From: Streptomyces tailanensis | GTDB lineage: Bacteria; Actinomycetota; Actinomycetes; Streptomycetales; Streptomycetaceae | DNA length: 64,000 nt | Assembly: GCF_008386495.1 (NCBI RefSeq) | Contig: NZ_VTHJ01000013.1 | Coordinates: forward strand, 103,461-167,460 | Direction: 5' to 3' | In this document: positions 17,401 to 24,455 of the stretch, one piece after another | Numbering within the stretch: position 1 is the stretch's first letter | Layout of the letters: every line of letters starts with the position of its first letter | Notes under the pieces: model-generated | What the model saw: only the letters and a program-made list of their open reading frames with translations | Databases searched by the model: none | Told to the model about the DNA's origin: nothing | Position numbers and translations under genes: made by a program

Positions 17401-18358
17401 TCTTCTCTTCGGCGCCGTCACCGTAGATGTCGGAGAAGGTGGTGCGGTCGGACTGCTCGTTCGCCAGGGCCGAGTTCGCGTACAGCCGGTCGTTCTCGGA
17501 GAGCGAGCCCGGGTCGTCGTCGGTCTCGGGCAGGGCCGCCGCGATGACCGCGCGCTGGACGGAGGCGTACTCCTTGGCGGAGGAGAAGGCCGCCAGGGCA
17601 CGGGTGCGCGTGATCATCTCCGGGTTGCTGGTCGCCTCGGCCATGTCCGTGGACAGACCCAGCAGCTGGGTGATCAGACGGTGGTACGCCTCGACGGTCT
17701 GCGTGGAGTTCCTGGCGTCCTCGTAGGCGTTGCCGCGGATGCCGTTGAGGTTGTTCAGCTCGCGCGCGACGCGGACGAGGCTGTCGCGGACACCGGGCAG
17801 CTTGTCCGTGGTGTTCGCGTTCTCGGCTTCCTGGGTCGCGTCGAGGAACTGGATCCGGGCCTGGTCCGTCTTCTGGCGGGTGCCCTTGACCGTGTAGTCG
17901 GAGGCGTTCAGGCCGTGCGCGAGGGGGCCGGCGGACAGGTCGCGCTCCCGCTGGAGCGCGTCGGCGAGCTCGGTCGCCTGCTTGGTCATGTCGGTCAGCA
18001 GCCGCATGTTCTCGAGCTGCTGGATGTCGTCCACGTTGTCGCCGATGCGGAGCGCGCCGAGCGAGGTCGCCGCCACCACGGGGAGCGCGAGCAGCGACAC
18101 GAGACGGGTCGAAATACGCCAGTTGCGGAGAGCTATTCGTGAACCGGGGCCGCTGGAGCCGACCTTGTTGCCGCCCTTGGGCTTCCCGGGCGGCGGGGGA
18201 GGAGCGGACGCGCCGGGGCGCCCGGAGCGCTCACCGCCGTCGCCGATCTCCGCCGGACCCGGGTTCTGGGCGTGCTGGGGGGAGGAGCCGTTACCGGCTC
18301 CGTTGTGTGGCTCCGGCTCCGCCGAAGCGCTGCCATCCCTCTTGAAACGTCCCTGCAC
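14417..18358 (-). CDS. cvnA: Conservon sensor kinase-like protein CvnA (second conservon)
   Basis: This protein of about 1313 residues has the same plan as the first CvnA. A disordered N-terminus of about 80 residues precedes membrane helix 1 (~86-105). Then come a helical NIT-like sensor region, membrane helix 2 (~396-420), HAMP, and an ATPase domain (~600-705) with E-L-L-E-N-A-T and H-D-T-G-I-G-L. The Pro/Gly/Gln-rich tail of about 550 residues is longer than in the first copy and contains about six tandem copies of a 14-residue unit (TGQFPAPGRQNPQD-like). The GTG at 18358 has AGAGGTTG upstream, the same site as in the first cvnA. The open frame to 18556 is not convincing coding sequence. 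Confidence 0.92.
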   Translation of the reverse strand: MQGRFKRDGSASAEPEPHNGAGNGSSPQHAQNPGPAEIGDGGERSGRPGASAPPPPPGKPKGGNKVGSSGPGSRIALRNWRISTRLVSLLALPVVAATSLGALRIGDNVDDIQQLENMRLLTDMTKQATELADALQRERDLSAGPLAHGLNASDYTVKGTRQKTDQARIQFLDATQEAENANTTDKLPGVRDSLVRVARELNNLNGIRGNAYEDARNSTQTVEAYHRLITQLLGLSTDMAEATSNPEMITRTRALAAFSSAKEYASVQRAVIAAALPETDDDPGSLSENDRLYANSALANEQSDRTTFSDIYGDGAEEKTKPIDDANPTIEAADVYADRVLASNGGLASQDRRTYKDWVDDSSAKIEQMKKIEGSLLEEMEQTARQLRSESEQEAIISGALILLVLGVSLVGAFVVARSMIRSLRRLQDTATKVAQDRLPELVKQLSESDPQDVDTSVESVGVHSRDEIGQVAAAFDDVHREAVRLAAEQALLRGNVNAMFTNLSRRSQGLIQRQLSLISELESREADPDQLSSLFKLDHLATRMRRNGENLLVLAGEEPGRRWTRPVPLVDVLRAAASEVEQYERIELAAVPTTEVAGRVVNDLVHLLAELLENATSFSSPQTKVKVTGHALPDGRVLIEIHDTGIGLSPEDLAAINERLAAPPTVDVSVSRRMGLFVVGRLSQRHGIRIQLRPSDSGGTTALVMLPVDVAQGNKKPTPGKPGQGMPSTGGPAAAQAAAGAAAARRQAGGQAGPPLGGGPSGGPGRLGAVPQRGQVGAGQGPRAALPGNPSGPGGFGNPGGPGGPQGGPPPQGGRPAPAGAGVDMFGGGQAPGAPQGLQAAGTGGPGTFENFDDSGRQGGFADGGQGQRPGGPGDSGPGAVQPKQGKERSGRRRPRPQLPGRGGPRAELPGGNSPSRTPSWSDESAQPPVPRASLDAPRGHDEQPDVTAPMPRIDPGQGPGSGNDFPRSAPAGRPDFDAQRPGSDAGQDGTGSFMRSDVYGGAGAPPAPTGPSRGASQDPSSTGQFAAAGFDGSGTGQFPAPGRQNPQDTGQFPVPGRQNPQDTGQFNAPGRQNGQDTGQFGAPARQNGQSTGQFDLPGRQSPQDTGQFERPQVNGENSGAPRPPQRPPMPPQRPATRPQEPEALPPAAGPGDGRTPLYDTLETNWFHGQGGQNGQGGNQQAQQPGGGSAPQQPAQAPQAPVAPQRPATPAAPASPTWRSTPNDDLVRQAERVRQPSAGGVTTSGLPRRVPRANLVPGTAQQQQHQTGPQVSRSPDDVRGRLTNLRRGIAQGRQAGTGQTGSFPSPTHQQER
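15030..15262. repeat. 42-bp tandem repeat inside cvnA
   Basis: About five to six copies of a 42-bp unit encode the 14-residue repeat T-G-Q-F-x-x-P-G-R-Q-N-x-Q-D in the disordered tail of the second CvnA. Copies differ by a few bases, mostly preserving the residues. Confidence 0.8.
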
Positions 18359-18959
18359 TAGCGTCGCAACCTCTGGACCAGGCGCCCCTCCGCGTGAACG
18401 GCGGGGCGGTGTCGGCGTCTTGGGGGCGCCCTGAATACGTCCCCTGTTGGTGGTCGTGAGTGACCGGCGCTGGCTCCCCCTTCCACCGCCGCCAGGCGCT
18501 GCTTTGCGCCTCTGCGCGCCGGCACGATCCTGCGGCGGTCCGTGGAATTCCAGCACAGTGCCGGATCTCCAACAAGGCCAATGGGTAACGGTCTGTTCAC
18601 TGTGACAGTGTGTGAGGTGAGCGTTACCAGATGTGGACAGGGTTTCCCGTCAAAACGGGCATATTCCTGCGATTCACTGCCGTGGGCAGGGTGTCCCAGT
18701 CGCCATGATCAGGAGCGGAATGCGGGCTTCAGATGGCCGATATCCGTTTTGTCGGGGTGAGTTGAGGATCCGGATTGCCCGTTTTGCCCATGACTGAGTG
18801 AGCAAACTCACACGCCGATCATGCCTTCTTCACGTCTTGACCCGGGAATCGGATGTTTAGCCTGACGCTTTACAGGGATGGCGAATCCGACAACCCGCGC
18901 TTGTGGGGCGACTCTTGCAGCCGGCCCGGCGCCCGCATATGACGAGGTCCAGAACAACA
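18359..18959. promoter_or_regulatory. Upstream region of the second conservon
   Basis: No gene is supported in these 600 bases. A perfect CACTG-TGA-CAGTG repeat lies at 18598-18610, and a GTGAG-caaa-CTCAC repeat at 18798-18811. Either could be a regulator site for the leftward cvnA or the rightward small gene. I see no firm promoter. Confidence 0.35.
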
Positions 18960-19139
18960 GTGAAGACGACGATGATGTTCCGCACGATAGCCAACCCCCG
19001 GCGCACCACGCTGGCCCACCTCGCCGACGCCGAGGAGCTGCGCACGCCGGAGCAGGAGCATTCTGTCGACCTCCCCTCCCAGACCGCCAACCCGCGCCGC
19101 ACCGTCCTCATGAAGGTCCCGGTCCAGGCCGCGGAGTAG
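18960..19139 (+). CDS. Small conserved Streptomyces protein
   Basis: The product is about 55-59 residues. The recognisable part is MFRTIANPRRTTLAHLADAE, then H-S-V-D-L-P-S-Q-T-A-N-P-R-R-T-V-L-M. The phrase A-N-P-R-R-T occurs twice, which looks like a short internal repeat. I recall similar small proteins at this position in other streptomycetes but know no function. The start is uncertain: a GTG at 18960 or ATG at 18972/18975, none with a strong ribosome site. Two strong hairpins follow the stop, which supports a real transcript. Confidence 0.6.
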   Translation: MKTTMMFRTIANPRRTTLAHLADAEELRTPEQEHSVDLPSQTANPRRTVLMKVPVQAAE

Positions 19140-19158
19140 TTGCGCGCTCAAGTACGCG

Positions 19159-19190
19159 CAGGATCCGCCCGCTGCTCAAGGCGGATCCTG
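19159..19190 (+). terminator. Hairpin after small protein gene
   Basis: A perfect 11-bp stem CAGGATCCGCC / GGCGGATCCTG has a 10-base loop. It begins 20 bases after the stop of the small protein gene. Confidence 0.65.
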
Positions 19191-19225
19191 TGAATACGAG
19201 ACGGTCCCTGTGAGAACACAGGGAG

Positions 19226-19258
19226 AAGGGCGCCCGGCCACCCGGCCAGGGCGCCCTT
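19226..19258 (+). terminator. Second hairpin with short T-run
   Basis: A perfect 10-bp stem AAGGGCGCCC / GGGCGCCCTT is followed by TTA. It insulates the small gene from the FAH-family gene. Confidence 0.65.
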
Positions 19259-19377
19259 TACGTGTACGCGCCCGCATGCACGGCGTTATTACGCGAGGCG
19301 GGCACCCTTTGCCGCGTTAGCCTGGAGCGGCAGACTCCAGCCGGCTCAGTTACTCAGTTAAGGGGCGCAAGCATCCC

Positions 19378-20154
19378 GTGCGCATCGCCAGGTTCTCCAT
19401 CGACGGGAACGTAGCCTTCGGCGCGGTCGAGGGCGACAAGCCGGACGAGCTCGTCCTCGACATCATCAAGGGCATTCCGTTCGCGGACTTCGAACTCTCC
19501 GGCACAAAGGTCCCGGTCAGCAAGGTCAGGCTGCTGCCGCCGGTGCTCCCCAACAAGGTCGTCGCCTTCGGCCGCAACTACGCCGAGCACGCCAGGGAGC
19601 TGGGCAACGAGGTGCCCGACGCCCCGTTCGCCTTCTTCAAGCCGGCCACCTCGGTGATCGGCCCCGGCGACGAGATCCAGTACCCCTCCTTCTCGCAGGA
19701 ACTCCACCACGAGGCCGAGCTGGCCGTGGTCATCGGCCGTATGTGCCGCGAGGTCCCGCGCGACCGCGTCAAGGACGTGATCTTCGGCTACACCTGCGCC
19801 AACGACGTCACCGCGCGCGACGTCCAGCGCCGCGAGAAGCAGTGGGCCAGGGCCAAGGGCTTCGACACCTCCTGCCCGCTCGGCCCCTGGGTGGAGACGG
19901 AGCTGGACCCCTCCGACCTGACCATCCAGCTCACGGTCAACGGGCAGCAGCGCCAGCTCGGCCGGACGAGCGAGATGATCCACTCCATCGAGGACCTGAT
20001 CGTCAACATCACCGAGGCCATGACCCTGCTCCCCGGCGACGTCATCCTCACGGGCACCCCGGCAGGGGTCGGCCCCCTCAACGTCGGCGACGAAGTCGCC
20101 GTCACCATCGAAGGCATCGGCACTCTCACCAACAAGGTGATCAAGCGTGGCTAA
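19378..20154 (+). CDS. Fumarylacetoacetate hydrolase family protein
   Basis: The 258-residue protein has a short N-terminal domain and the FAH catalytic domain: [10 protein letters not shown], then [11 protein letters not shown], and the metal-ligand block [11 protein letters not shown]. The closing [17 protein letters not shown] signature is also present. Members hydrolyse or hydrate 2-oxo acids such as acylpyruvates or 2-hydroxyhepta-2,4-dienedioates; the exact substrate is not clear. The GTG at 19378 is the start. Its end overlaps gltX by 8 bases, so the two are co-translated. The same pairing is common in streptomycetes. Confidence 0.9.
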   Translation: MRIARFSIDGNVAFGAVEGDKPDELVLDIIKGIPFADFELSGTKVPVSKVRLLPPVLPNKVVAFGRNYAEHARELGNEVPDAPFAFFKPATSVIGPGDEIQYPSFSQELHHEAELAVVIGRMCREVPRDRVKDVIFGYTCANDVTARDVQRREKQWARAKGFDTSCPLGPWVETELDPSDLTIQLTVNGQQRQLGRTSEMIHSIEDLIVNITEAMTLLPGDVILTGTPAGVGPLNVGDEVAVTIEGIGTLTNKVIKRG

Positions 20155-21622
20155 CGGCTCCGTCCGCGTACGTTTCTGTCCGTCCCCGACCGGCAACCCC
20201 CATGTGGGCCTGGTCCGCACGGCCCTGTTCAACTGGGCGTTCGCCCGCCACACCGGCGGCACGTTCGTCTTCCGCATCGAGGACACCGACGCGGCCCGTG
20301 ACTCCGAGGAGTCCTACGAGCAGCTCCTGGACTCCCTGCGCTGGCTGGGCTTCACCTGGGACGAGGGCCCCGAGATCGGCGGCCCGCACGCGCCGTACCG
20401 CCAGTCGCAGCGCATGGACACCTACAAGGAGATCGCCGGCAAGCTCCTGGAGGCCGGCCGCGCGTACCACTGCTACTGCACCGCCTCGGAGCTGGAGGAG
20501 CGCCGCGACGCCGCCCGCGCGGCCGGCCGCCCGTCCGGCTACGACGGCAAGTGCCGCGAGGTCACGTCCGAGCAGAAGGAGCGGTACGAGGCCGAGGGCC
20601 GCGAGTCGATCGTCCGCTTCCGGATGCCCGACGAGACGATCACCTTCACGGACCTCGTCCGCGGCGAGCTCACCTTCACCCCGGAGAACGTGCCGGACTA
20701 CGGCATCGTCCGCGCGAACGGCGCCCCGCTCTACACGCTCGTCAACCCGGTCGACGATGCCCTGATGGAGATCACCCACGTCCTGCGCGGCGAGGACCTC
20801 CTCTCCTCGACGCCCCGTCAGATTGCCCTGTACAAGGCGCTGATGGAGCTGGGTATCGCCAAGTCCGTGCCGCAGTTCGGCCACCTGCCGTACGTGATGG
20901 GCGAGGGCAACAAGAAGCTGTCCAAGCGCGACCCGCAGTCGTCGCTCAACCTCTACCGCGAGCGCGGCTTCCTCCCCGAGGGCCTGCTCAACTACCTCTC
21001 CCTCCTTGGCTGGTCGCTCTCCGCGGACAAGGACATCTTCACGATCGAGGAGATGGTCGCCGCCTTCGACATCGCGGACGTGAACCCCAACCCGGCCCGC
21101 TTCGACCTGAAGAAGTGTGAGGCGATCAACGCCGACCACATCCGCATGCTGGATGTGAAGGAGTTCACCGAGCGCTGCGCCCCCTGGCTGAAGGCCCCCT
21201 TCGCCCCCTGGGCCCCGGAGGACTTCGACGAGACGAAGTGGGAGGCCATCGCCCCGCACGCGCAGACCCGCCTCAGGGTCCTCTCGGAGATCACCGAGAA
21301 CGTCGACTTCCTGTTCCTGCCGGAGCCGGTCGAGGACGAGGCGAGCTGGACGAAGGCGATGAAGGAGGGCAGCGACGCCCTGCTCCGCACGGCCCGCGAG
21401 AAGCTGGAGTCGGCCGACTGGACCTCGCCCGAGTCCCTCAAGGAGGCCGTCCTGGCCGCCGGCGAGACCCATGGCCTCAAGCTCGGCAAGGCCCAGGCCC
21501 CCGTCCGCGTCGCCGTCACCGGCCGCACGGTCGGCCTGCCGCTCTTCGAATCCCTGGAGATTCTGGGCAAGGAGAAGACACTGGCGAGGATCGACGCGGC
21601 GCTGGCCAAGCTGGCGGCGTGA
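20147..21622 (+). CDS. gltX: Glutamyl-tRNA synthetase
   Basis: The 491-residue class I synthetase has its HIGH motif as P-H-V-G at residues 18-21 after F-C-P-S-P-T-G, and its KMSKS equivalent K-L-S-K-R near 257. The length and the anticodon-binding helical C-terminus are normal for bacterial GluRS. Actinobacteria usually lack GlnRS, so this enzyme is expected to charge both tRNA-Glu and tRNA-Gln, the latter then corrected by GatCAB. Genes for both tRNAs lie 1.3 kb downstream. It begins inside the 3' end of the FAH-family gene and ends before a strong hairpin at 21634. Confidence 0.96.
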   Translation: MANGSVRVRFCPSPTGNPHVGLVRTALFNWAFARHTGGTFVFRIEDTDAARDSEESYEQLLDSLRWLGFTWDEGPEIGGPHAPYRQSQRMDTYKEIAGKLLEAGRAYHCYCTASELEERRDAARAAGRPSGYDGKCREVTSEQKERYEAEGRESIVRFRMPDETITFTDLVRGELTFTPENVPDYGIVRANGAPLYTLVNPVDDALMEITHVLRGEDLLSSTPRQIALYKALMELGIAKSVPQFGHLPYVMGEGNKKLSKRDPQSSLNLYRERGFLPEGLLNYLSLLGWSLSADKDIFTIEEMVAAFDIADVNPNPARFDLKKCEAINADHIRMLDVKEFTERCAPWLKAPFAPWAPEDFDETKWEAIAPHAQTRLRVLSEITENVDFLFLPEPVEDEASWTKAMKEGSDALLRTAREKLESADWTSPESLKEAVLAAGETHGLKLGKAQAPVRVAVTGRTVGLPLFESLEILGKEKTLARIDAALAKLAA

Positions 21623-21633
21623 CGCACGCGCAC

Positions 21634-21677
21634 ACGTGAGGGGCGGCACCCGGGCATCCGGGCGCCGCCCCTCACGT
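21634..21677. terminator. Terminator after gltX
   Basis: A perfect 14-bp stem ACGTGAGGGGCGGC and its complement encloses a second small stem (CCGG/CCGG). It is placed 12 bases after the gltX stop and can also act leftward on the RelE remnant. Confidence 0.75.
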
Positions 21678-21712
21678 CTGGGCTTCCGGGTGCCGCCCCT
21701 CAGCGCATTGGT

Positions 21713-21996
21713 TCAGACGGCGTCGTCCTCATCGATCAGATAGTGGCTCTCGTCGAAGATCTCCAGCACGACGACGACCATGATCGCGCCGGCCACCATG
21801 TACTCCAGCATCACACCGGCGCCACATACGCCCTACGTAGATGCTCGTCCGGGCCCAGCGGCGCCGTCGAGGTCTTCTGGAACGGATCACGGGCCAGTAT
21901 CCGCACGGCCTTGTCCAACTGGGCCTGGCGCGACGCGGGCAGAGTGTCGTACGCCGCGCGGGCCTCGACGGTGAACTGGACGCGGTACTCGGGCAT
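21713..21996 (-). pseudogene. RelE/ParE-like toxin gene with single-base frameshift
   Basis: From the ATG at 21996 the frame reads M-P-E-Y-R-V-Q-F-T-V-E-A-R-A-A-Y-D-T-L-P, a RelE/ParE-type opening. It continues to L-R-R-A-Y-V-A-P-V and stops at 21811. One base further the family's last strands are intact: G-V-M-L-E-Y-M-V-A-G-A-I-M-V-V-V-V-L-E-I-F-D, ending D-E-D-D-A-V at 21713. Restoring one base near 21813-21816 (ccggtgtga) joins them into a normal 94-residue toxin. No antitoxin gene is visible beside it, so it was an orphan before or after decay. A sequencing error cannot be excluded. Confidence 0.7.
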
Positions 21997-22084
21997 GGCT
22001 GTGACTCGGTCTTTCACTCGGCGGTCCCACCACGTTAAGGCATCCGCAGTACACGGAGCCCTGCTCACGGATACGGTCATTTCC

Positions 22085-22819
22085 ATGAACATCAAGGCCG
22101 TGGTCTGGGACGTCGACGACACCCTCTTCGACTACACCACGGCCGACCGGACGGGGATGCGCGCCCACTTGGCCGTCGAGGGCCTGCTCCACGGCTACGA
22201 GTCCGTCGAGCAGGCGATCGGGCGCTGGCGCGAGCTCACGAGCCTGCACTGGCGGCGGTACGCGGCGGGCGAGGGCGACTGGGAGGCCACGCGGCGCGAC
22301 CGCGTACGGGACTTCCTCGGTGAGCCGCTGCTGACCGACGCGGAGGCGGACGACTGGTTCGAGCGCTACATCGCCCACTACGAGCGTGCCTGGAGCCTCT
22401 TCCCGGACGTCCTGCCCGTTCTGGACTCCCTCGCGGCCAGCCACCGGCACGCGGTCCTCTCCAACTCCAGCCTCCCCGTCCAGGAGCGCAAACTGCGCGC
22501 CCTCGGCGTGTGGGACCGCTTCGAGACAGTGCTGTGTGCCGAACAGTTGGGCATCCACAAGCCGGCCGCCGAGGCGTTCCACGCCGCCTGCGAGGCGCTG
22601 GGGCTGCCGCCGCACGAGGTGGCGTACGTCGGTGACCACCCGGAGATCGACGGGCGGGGTGCCGCCGACGCAGGTCTGCTGTCCGTCTGGATCGACCGCG
22701 GCGGCGCGTACGCGACCGTCGACCCGCCCGCCGGTCCGCACCGGATCGCCACCCTCGCCGAACTCCCGGCGATCCTCGGCGCGGATAGTCGTTTTGGAGC
22801 GCCGTCCACCTTCGGGTAA
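22085..22819 (+). CDS. HAD-family hydrolase
   Basis: The 244-residue protein has HAD motif I as V-V-W-D-V-D-D-T-L-F-D at residues 6-16. Motif II is A-V-L-S-N-S-S, motif III lysine lies in G-I-H-K-P-A-A-E-A-F, and motif IV is Y-V-G-D-H-P-E-I-D. The helical cap between residues 20 and 95 places it in subfamily I with phosphoglycolate phosphatase-like enzymes. The substrate is unknown. The open frame extends upstream to 21743, but HAD motif I fixes the start at the ATG at 22085. It is followed directly by the tRNA cluster. Confidence 0.9.
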   Translation: MNIKAVVWDVDDTLFDYTTADRTGMRAHLAVEGLLHGYESVEQAIGRWRELTSLHWRRYAAGEGDWEATRRDRVRDFLGEPLLTDAEADDWFERYIAHYERAWSLFPDVLPVLDSLAASHRHAVLSNSSLPVQERKLRALGVWDRFETVLCAEQLGIHKPAAEAFHAACEALGLPPHEVAYVGDHPEIDGRGAADAGLLSVWIDRGGAYATVDPPAGPHRIATLAELPAILGADSRFGAPSTFG

Positions 22820-22909
22820 TGTTCTTCCTGCGCCGCCGGAGAGCGGGCCGAAAGGCCGGAACCGACGGAGCAAGCTAGAACAAGATCCCCTTAGGGGCTT
22901 GCGTTCCAG

Positions 22910-22981
22910 TGGCCTATGGTGTAATTGGCAGCACGACTGATTCTGGTTCAGTTAGTCTTGGTTCGAGTCCAGGTAGGCCAG
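22910..22981 (+). tRNA. tRNA-Gln (CTG)
   Basis: The 72-base cloverleaf has acceptor stem TGGCCTA/TAGGCCA, anticodon loop TTCTGGT with CTG, a GGTTCGAGTCC T-arm and discriminator G. The CCA end is not encoded. Confidence 0.95.
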
Positions 22982-23023
22982 CTCGCAGAGCTTATCTGCG
23001 CACGCGGAGATCAGATCCGCAAA

Positions 23024-23096
23024 GCCCCCGTTGTGTAGCGGCCTAGCACGCTGCCCTCTCAAGGCAGTAGCGCCGGTTCGAATCCGGTCGGGGGTA
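23024..23096 (+). tRNA. tRNA-Glu (CTC), copy 1
   Basis: The 73-base cloverleaf has acceptor GCCCCCG pairing with CGGGGGT (first pair G-U), anticodon loop CTCTCAA with CTC, and T-arm CGGTTCGAATCCG. The anticodon stem CTGCC/GGCAG differs by one pair from copies 2 and 3. CCA is not encoded. Confidence 0.95.
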
Positions 23097-23125
23097 CTGA
23101 TTCCGATCTTCTCGGGATCGCTAGG

Positions 23126-23198
23126 GCCCCCGTTGTGTAGCGGCCTAGCACGCCGCCCTCTCAAGGCGGTAGCGCCGGTTCGAATCCGGTCGGGGGTA
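23126..23198 (+). tRNA. tRNA-Glu (CTC), copy 2
   Basis: The 73-base cloverleaf is identical to copy 3 and differs from copy 1 in one anticodon-stem pair (CCGCC/GGCGG). The anticodon is CTC. Confidence 0.95.
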
Positions 23199-23218
23199 CT
23201 GTCTGGTCTAAACCACAT

Positions 23219-23290
23219 TGGTCTATGGTGTAATTGGCAGCACGACTGATTCTGGTTCAGTTAGTCTTGGTTCGAGTCCAGGTAGACCAG
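23219..23290 (+). tRNA. tRNA-Gln (CTG), copy 2
   Basis: The 72-base cloverleaf matches the first tRNA-Gln except for one acceptor pair (TGGTCTA/TAGACCA), a compensated change. The anticodon is CTG. Confidence 0.95.
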
Positions 23291-23318
23291 CTCGGACCTG
23301 CGGAAACGCAGGCTCCAC

Positions 23319-23391
23319 GCCCCCGTTGTGTAGCGGCCTAGCACGCCGCCCTCTCAAGGCGGTAGCGCCGGTTCGAATCCGGTCGGGGGTA
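23319..23391 (+). tRNA. tRNA-Glu (CTC), copy 3
   Basis: The 73-base cloverleaf is identical to copy 2. It is the last gene of the five-tRNA cluster, nine bases before the terminator stem. Confidence 0.95.
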
Positions 23392-23399
23392 CGTCGACG

Positions 23400-23430
23400 A
23401 AAGGCCCTCCACCTTGGTGGAGGGCCTTTT
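23400..23430 (+). terminator. Terminator of the tRNA cluster
   Basis: A perfect stem AAAGGCCCTCCACC with its complement and a TTTT tail form a classic intrinsic terminator. Confidence 0.92.
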
Positions 23431-23477
23431 CTCGTGCCCAACTCGGCTGGGGCGCACTGCAGTTGATCTCATGAGAA

Positions 23478-23507
23478 AAGGCCTGCCGCGGCGTTGAGGC
23501 AGGCCTT
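23478..23507 (-). terminator. Terminator of ndgR
   Basis: A perfect 10-bp stem AAGGCCTGCC / GGCAGGCCTT is followed on the minus strand by a TTTTCTC tail. It lies 27 bases past the ndgR stop. Confidence 0.9.
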
Positions 23508-23533
23508 CACCGTGATCACGTGGACTTTTCTGG

Positions 23534-24250
23534 TCAGCCGGTACGGCGCAGCGCCTCCGACAGACGGGCCGCGGCGTCGATGACCGCCTGGGCGTGCATG
23601 CGGCCCGGGTGGCGGGTGAGGCGCTCGATGGGGCCGGAGACGGAGACGGCGGCCACGACCCGGTTGGAGGGGCCGCGCACGGGGGCGGAGACCGAGGCGA
23701 CGCCCGGCTCGCGCTCGCCGATCGACTGGGCCCAGCCCCGGCGGCGTACGCCGGAGAGGGCGGTCGCCGTGAAGCGGGCGCCCTGGAGGCCGCGATGGAG
23801 ACGCTCGGGCTCCTCCCAGGCCATGAGGATCTGCGCCGAGGAACCGGCCTTCATCGTGAGGGTCGAACCGACCGGGACCGTGTCCCTGAGGCCCGAGAGC
23901 CGCTCGGCCGCGGCCACGCAGATCCGCATGTCGCCCTGGCGGCGGTAGAGCTGCGCGCTCTCGCCCGTGACGTCACGGAGGTGGGTGAGCACCGGGCCCG
24001 CCGTCGCGAGGAGGCGGTCCTCGCCGGCGGCCGCGGCCAGCTCGGCCAGCCGGGGGCCGAGGATGAAACGGCCCTGCATGTCGCGTGCCACCATGCGGTG
24101 GTGTTCCAGAGCCACGGCCAGGCGGTGGGCCGTGGGCCGTGCGAGTCCGGTGGCCCCGACCAGACCCGCGAGGGTGGCCGGACCGGACTCCAGAGCGCTC
24201 AGGACCAGGGCCGCCTTGTCCAGAACGCCGACGCCGCTACTGTTGTCCAT
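23534..24250 (-). CDS. ndgR: IclR-family regulator NdgR
   Basis: This 238-residue IclR protein has an N-terminal winged helix-turn-helix (~10-65, with L-A-G-L-V-G-A-T-G-L-A-R-P-T-A-H-R-L). The C-terminal effector domain contains G-E-S-A-Q-L-Y-R-R and ends with S-G-P-I-E-R-L. In S. coelicolor NdgR (nitrogen- and amino-acid-dependent growth regulator) controls leuCD and other amino acid genes and affects antibiotic production. Its divergent location from leuCD here matches. The ATG at 24250 is chosen because residues before it in the open frame look non-coding. A near-perfect palindrome 13 bases upstream is a candidate autoregulatory site. Confidence 0.93.
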   Translation of the reverse strand: MDNSSGVGVLDKAALVLSALESGPATLAGLVGATGLARPTAHRLAVALEHHRMVARDMQGRFILGPRLAELAAAAGEDRLLATAGPVLTHLRDVTGESAQLYRRQGDMRICVAAAERLSGLRDTVPVGSTLTMKAGSSAQILMAWEEPERLHRGLQGARFTATALSGVRRRGWAQSIGEREPGVASVSAPVRGPSNRVVAAVSVSGPIERLTRHPGRMHAQAVIDAAARLSEALRRTG

Positions 24251-24262
24251 GCAACGATACTC

Positions 24263-24283
24263 GCGTCTCACTCTGTGAAACGC
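24263..24283. promoter_or_regulatory. Palindrome in the ndgR-leuC intergenic region
   Basis: GCGTCTCAC-tct-GTGAAACGC has 9-bp arms with one mismatch. Placed just upstream of ndgR and in the shared divergent region, it is a good candidate operator for NdgR. Binding here is inferred. Confidence 0.55.
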
Positions 24284-24455
24284 AAGTTCAATTTCGCGTG
24301 GACCTTGCCACTCTGGAAGGACGACAACGGCTCGTCGACCAGCGAGCCCGGCGGCCGGCGCGCGACACCGCGACATCACGGGGCTCTGCGCGCTCGCCAC
24401 CTCCGAAGATCTCTAGTTTGGCCGGTGCACGGACAAGCCGGCCGGAGGGAAAGCG

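Noticed and set aside
18542..18760. 72-residue open frame upstream of cvnA
   Set aside because: It has no ribosome site, no conserved look and lies in the regulatory region.
21743..22084. Long N-terminal extension of the HAD hydrolase frame
   Set aside because: The HAD motif I sits at the start of the ATG 22085 product, and the upstream part overlaps the antisense RelE remnant.
22910..23391. Regularly repeated blocks, considered as a CRISPR-like array
   Set aside because: The repeats fold as five complete tRNAs with correct anticodons and stems, and spacing is irregular.
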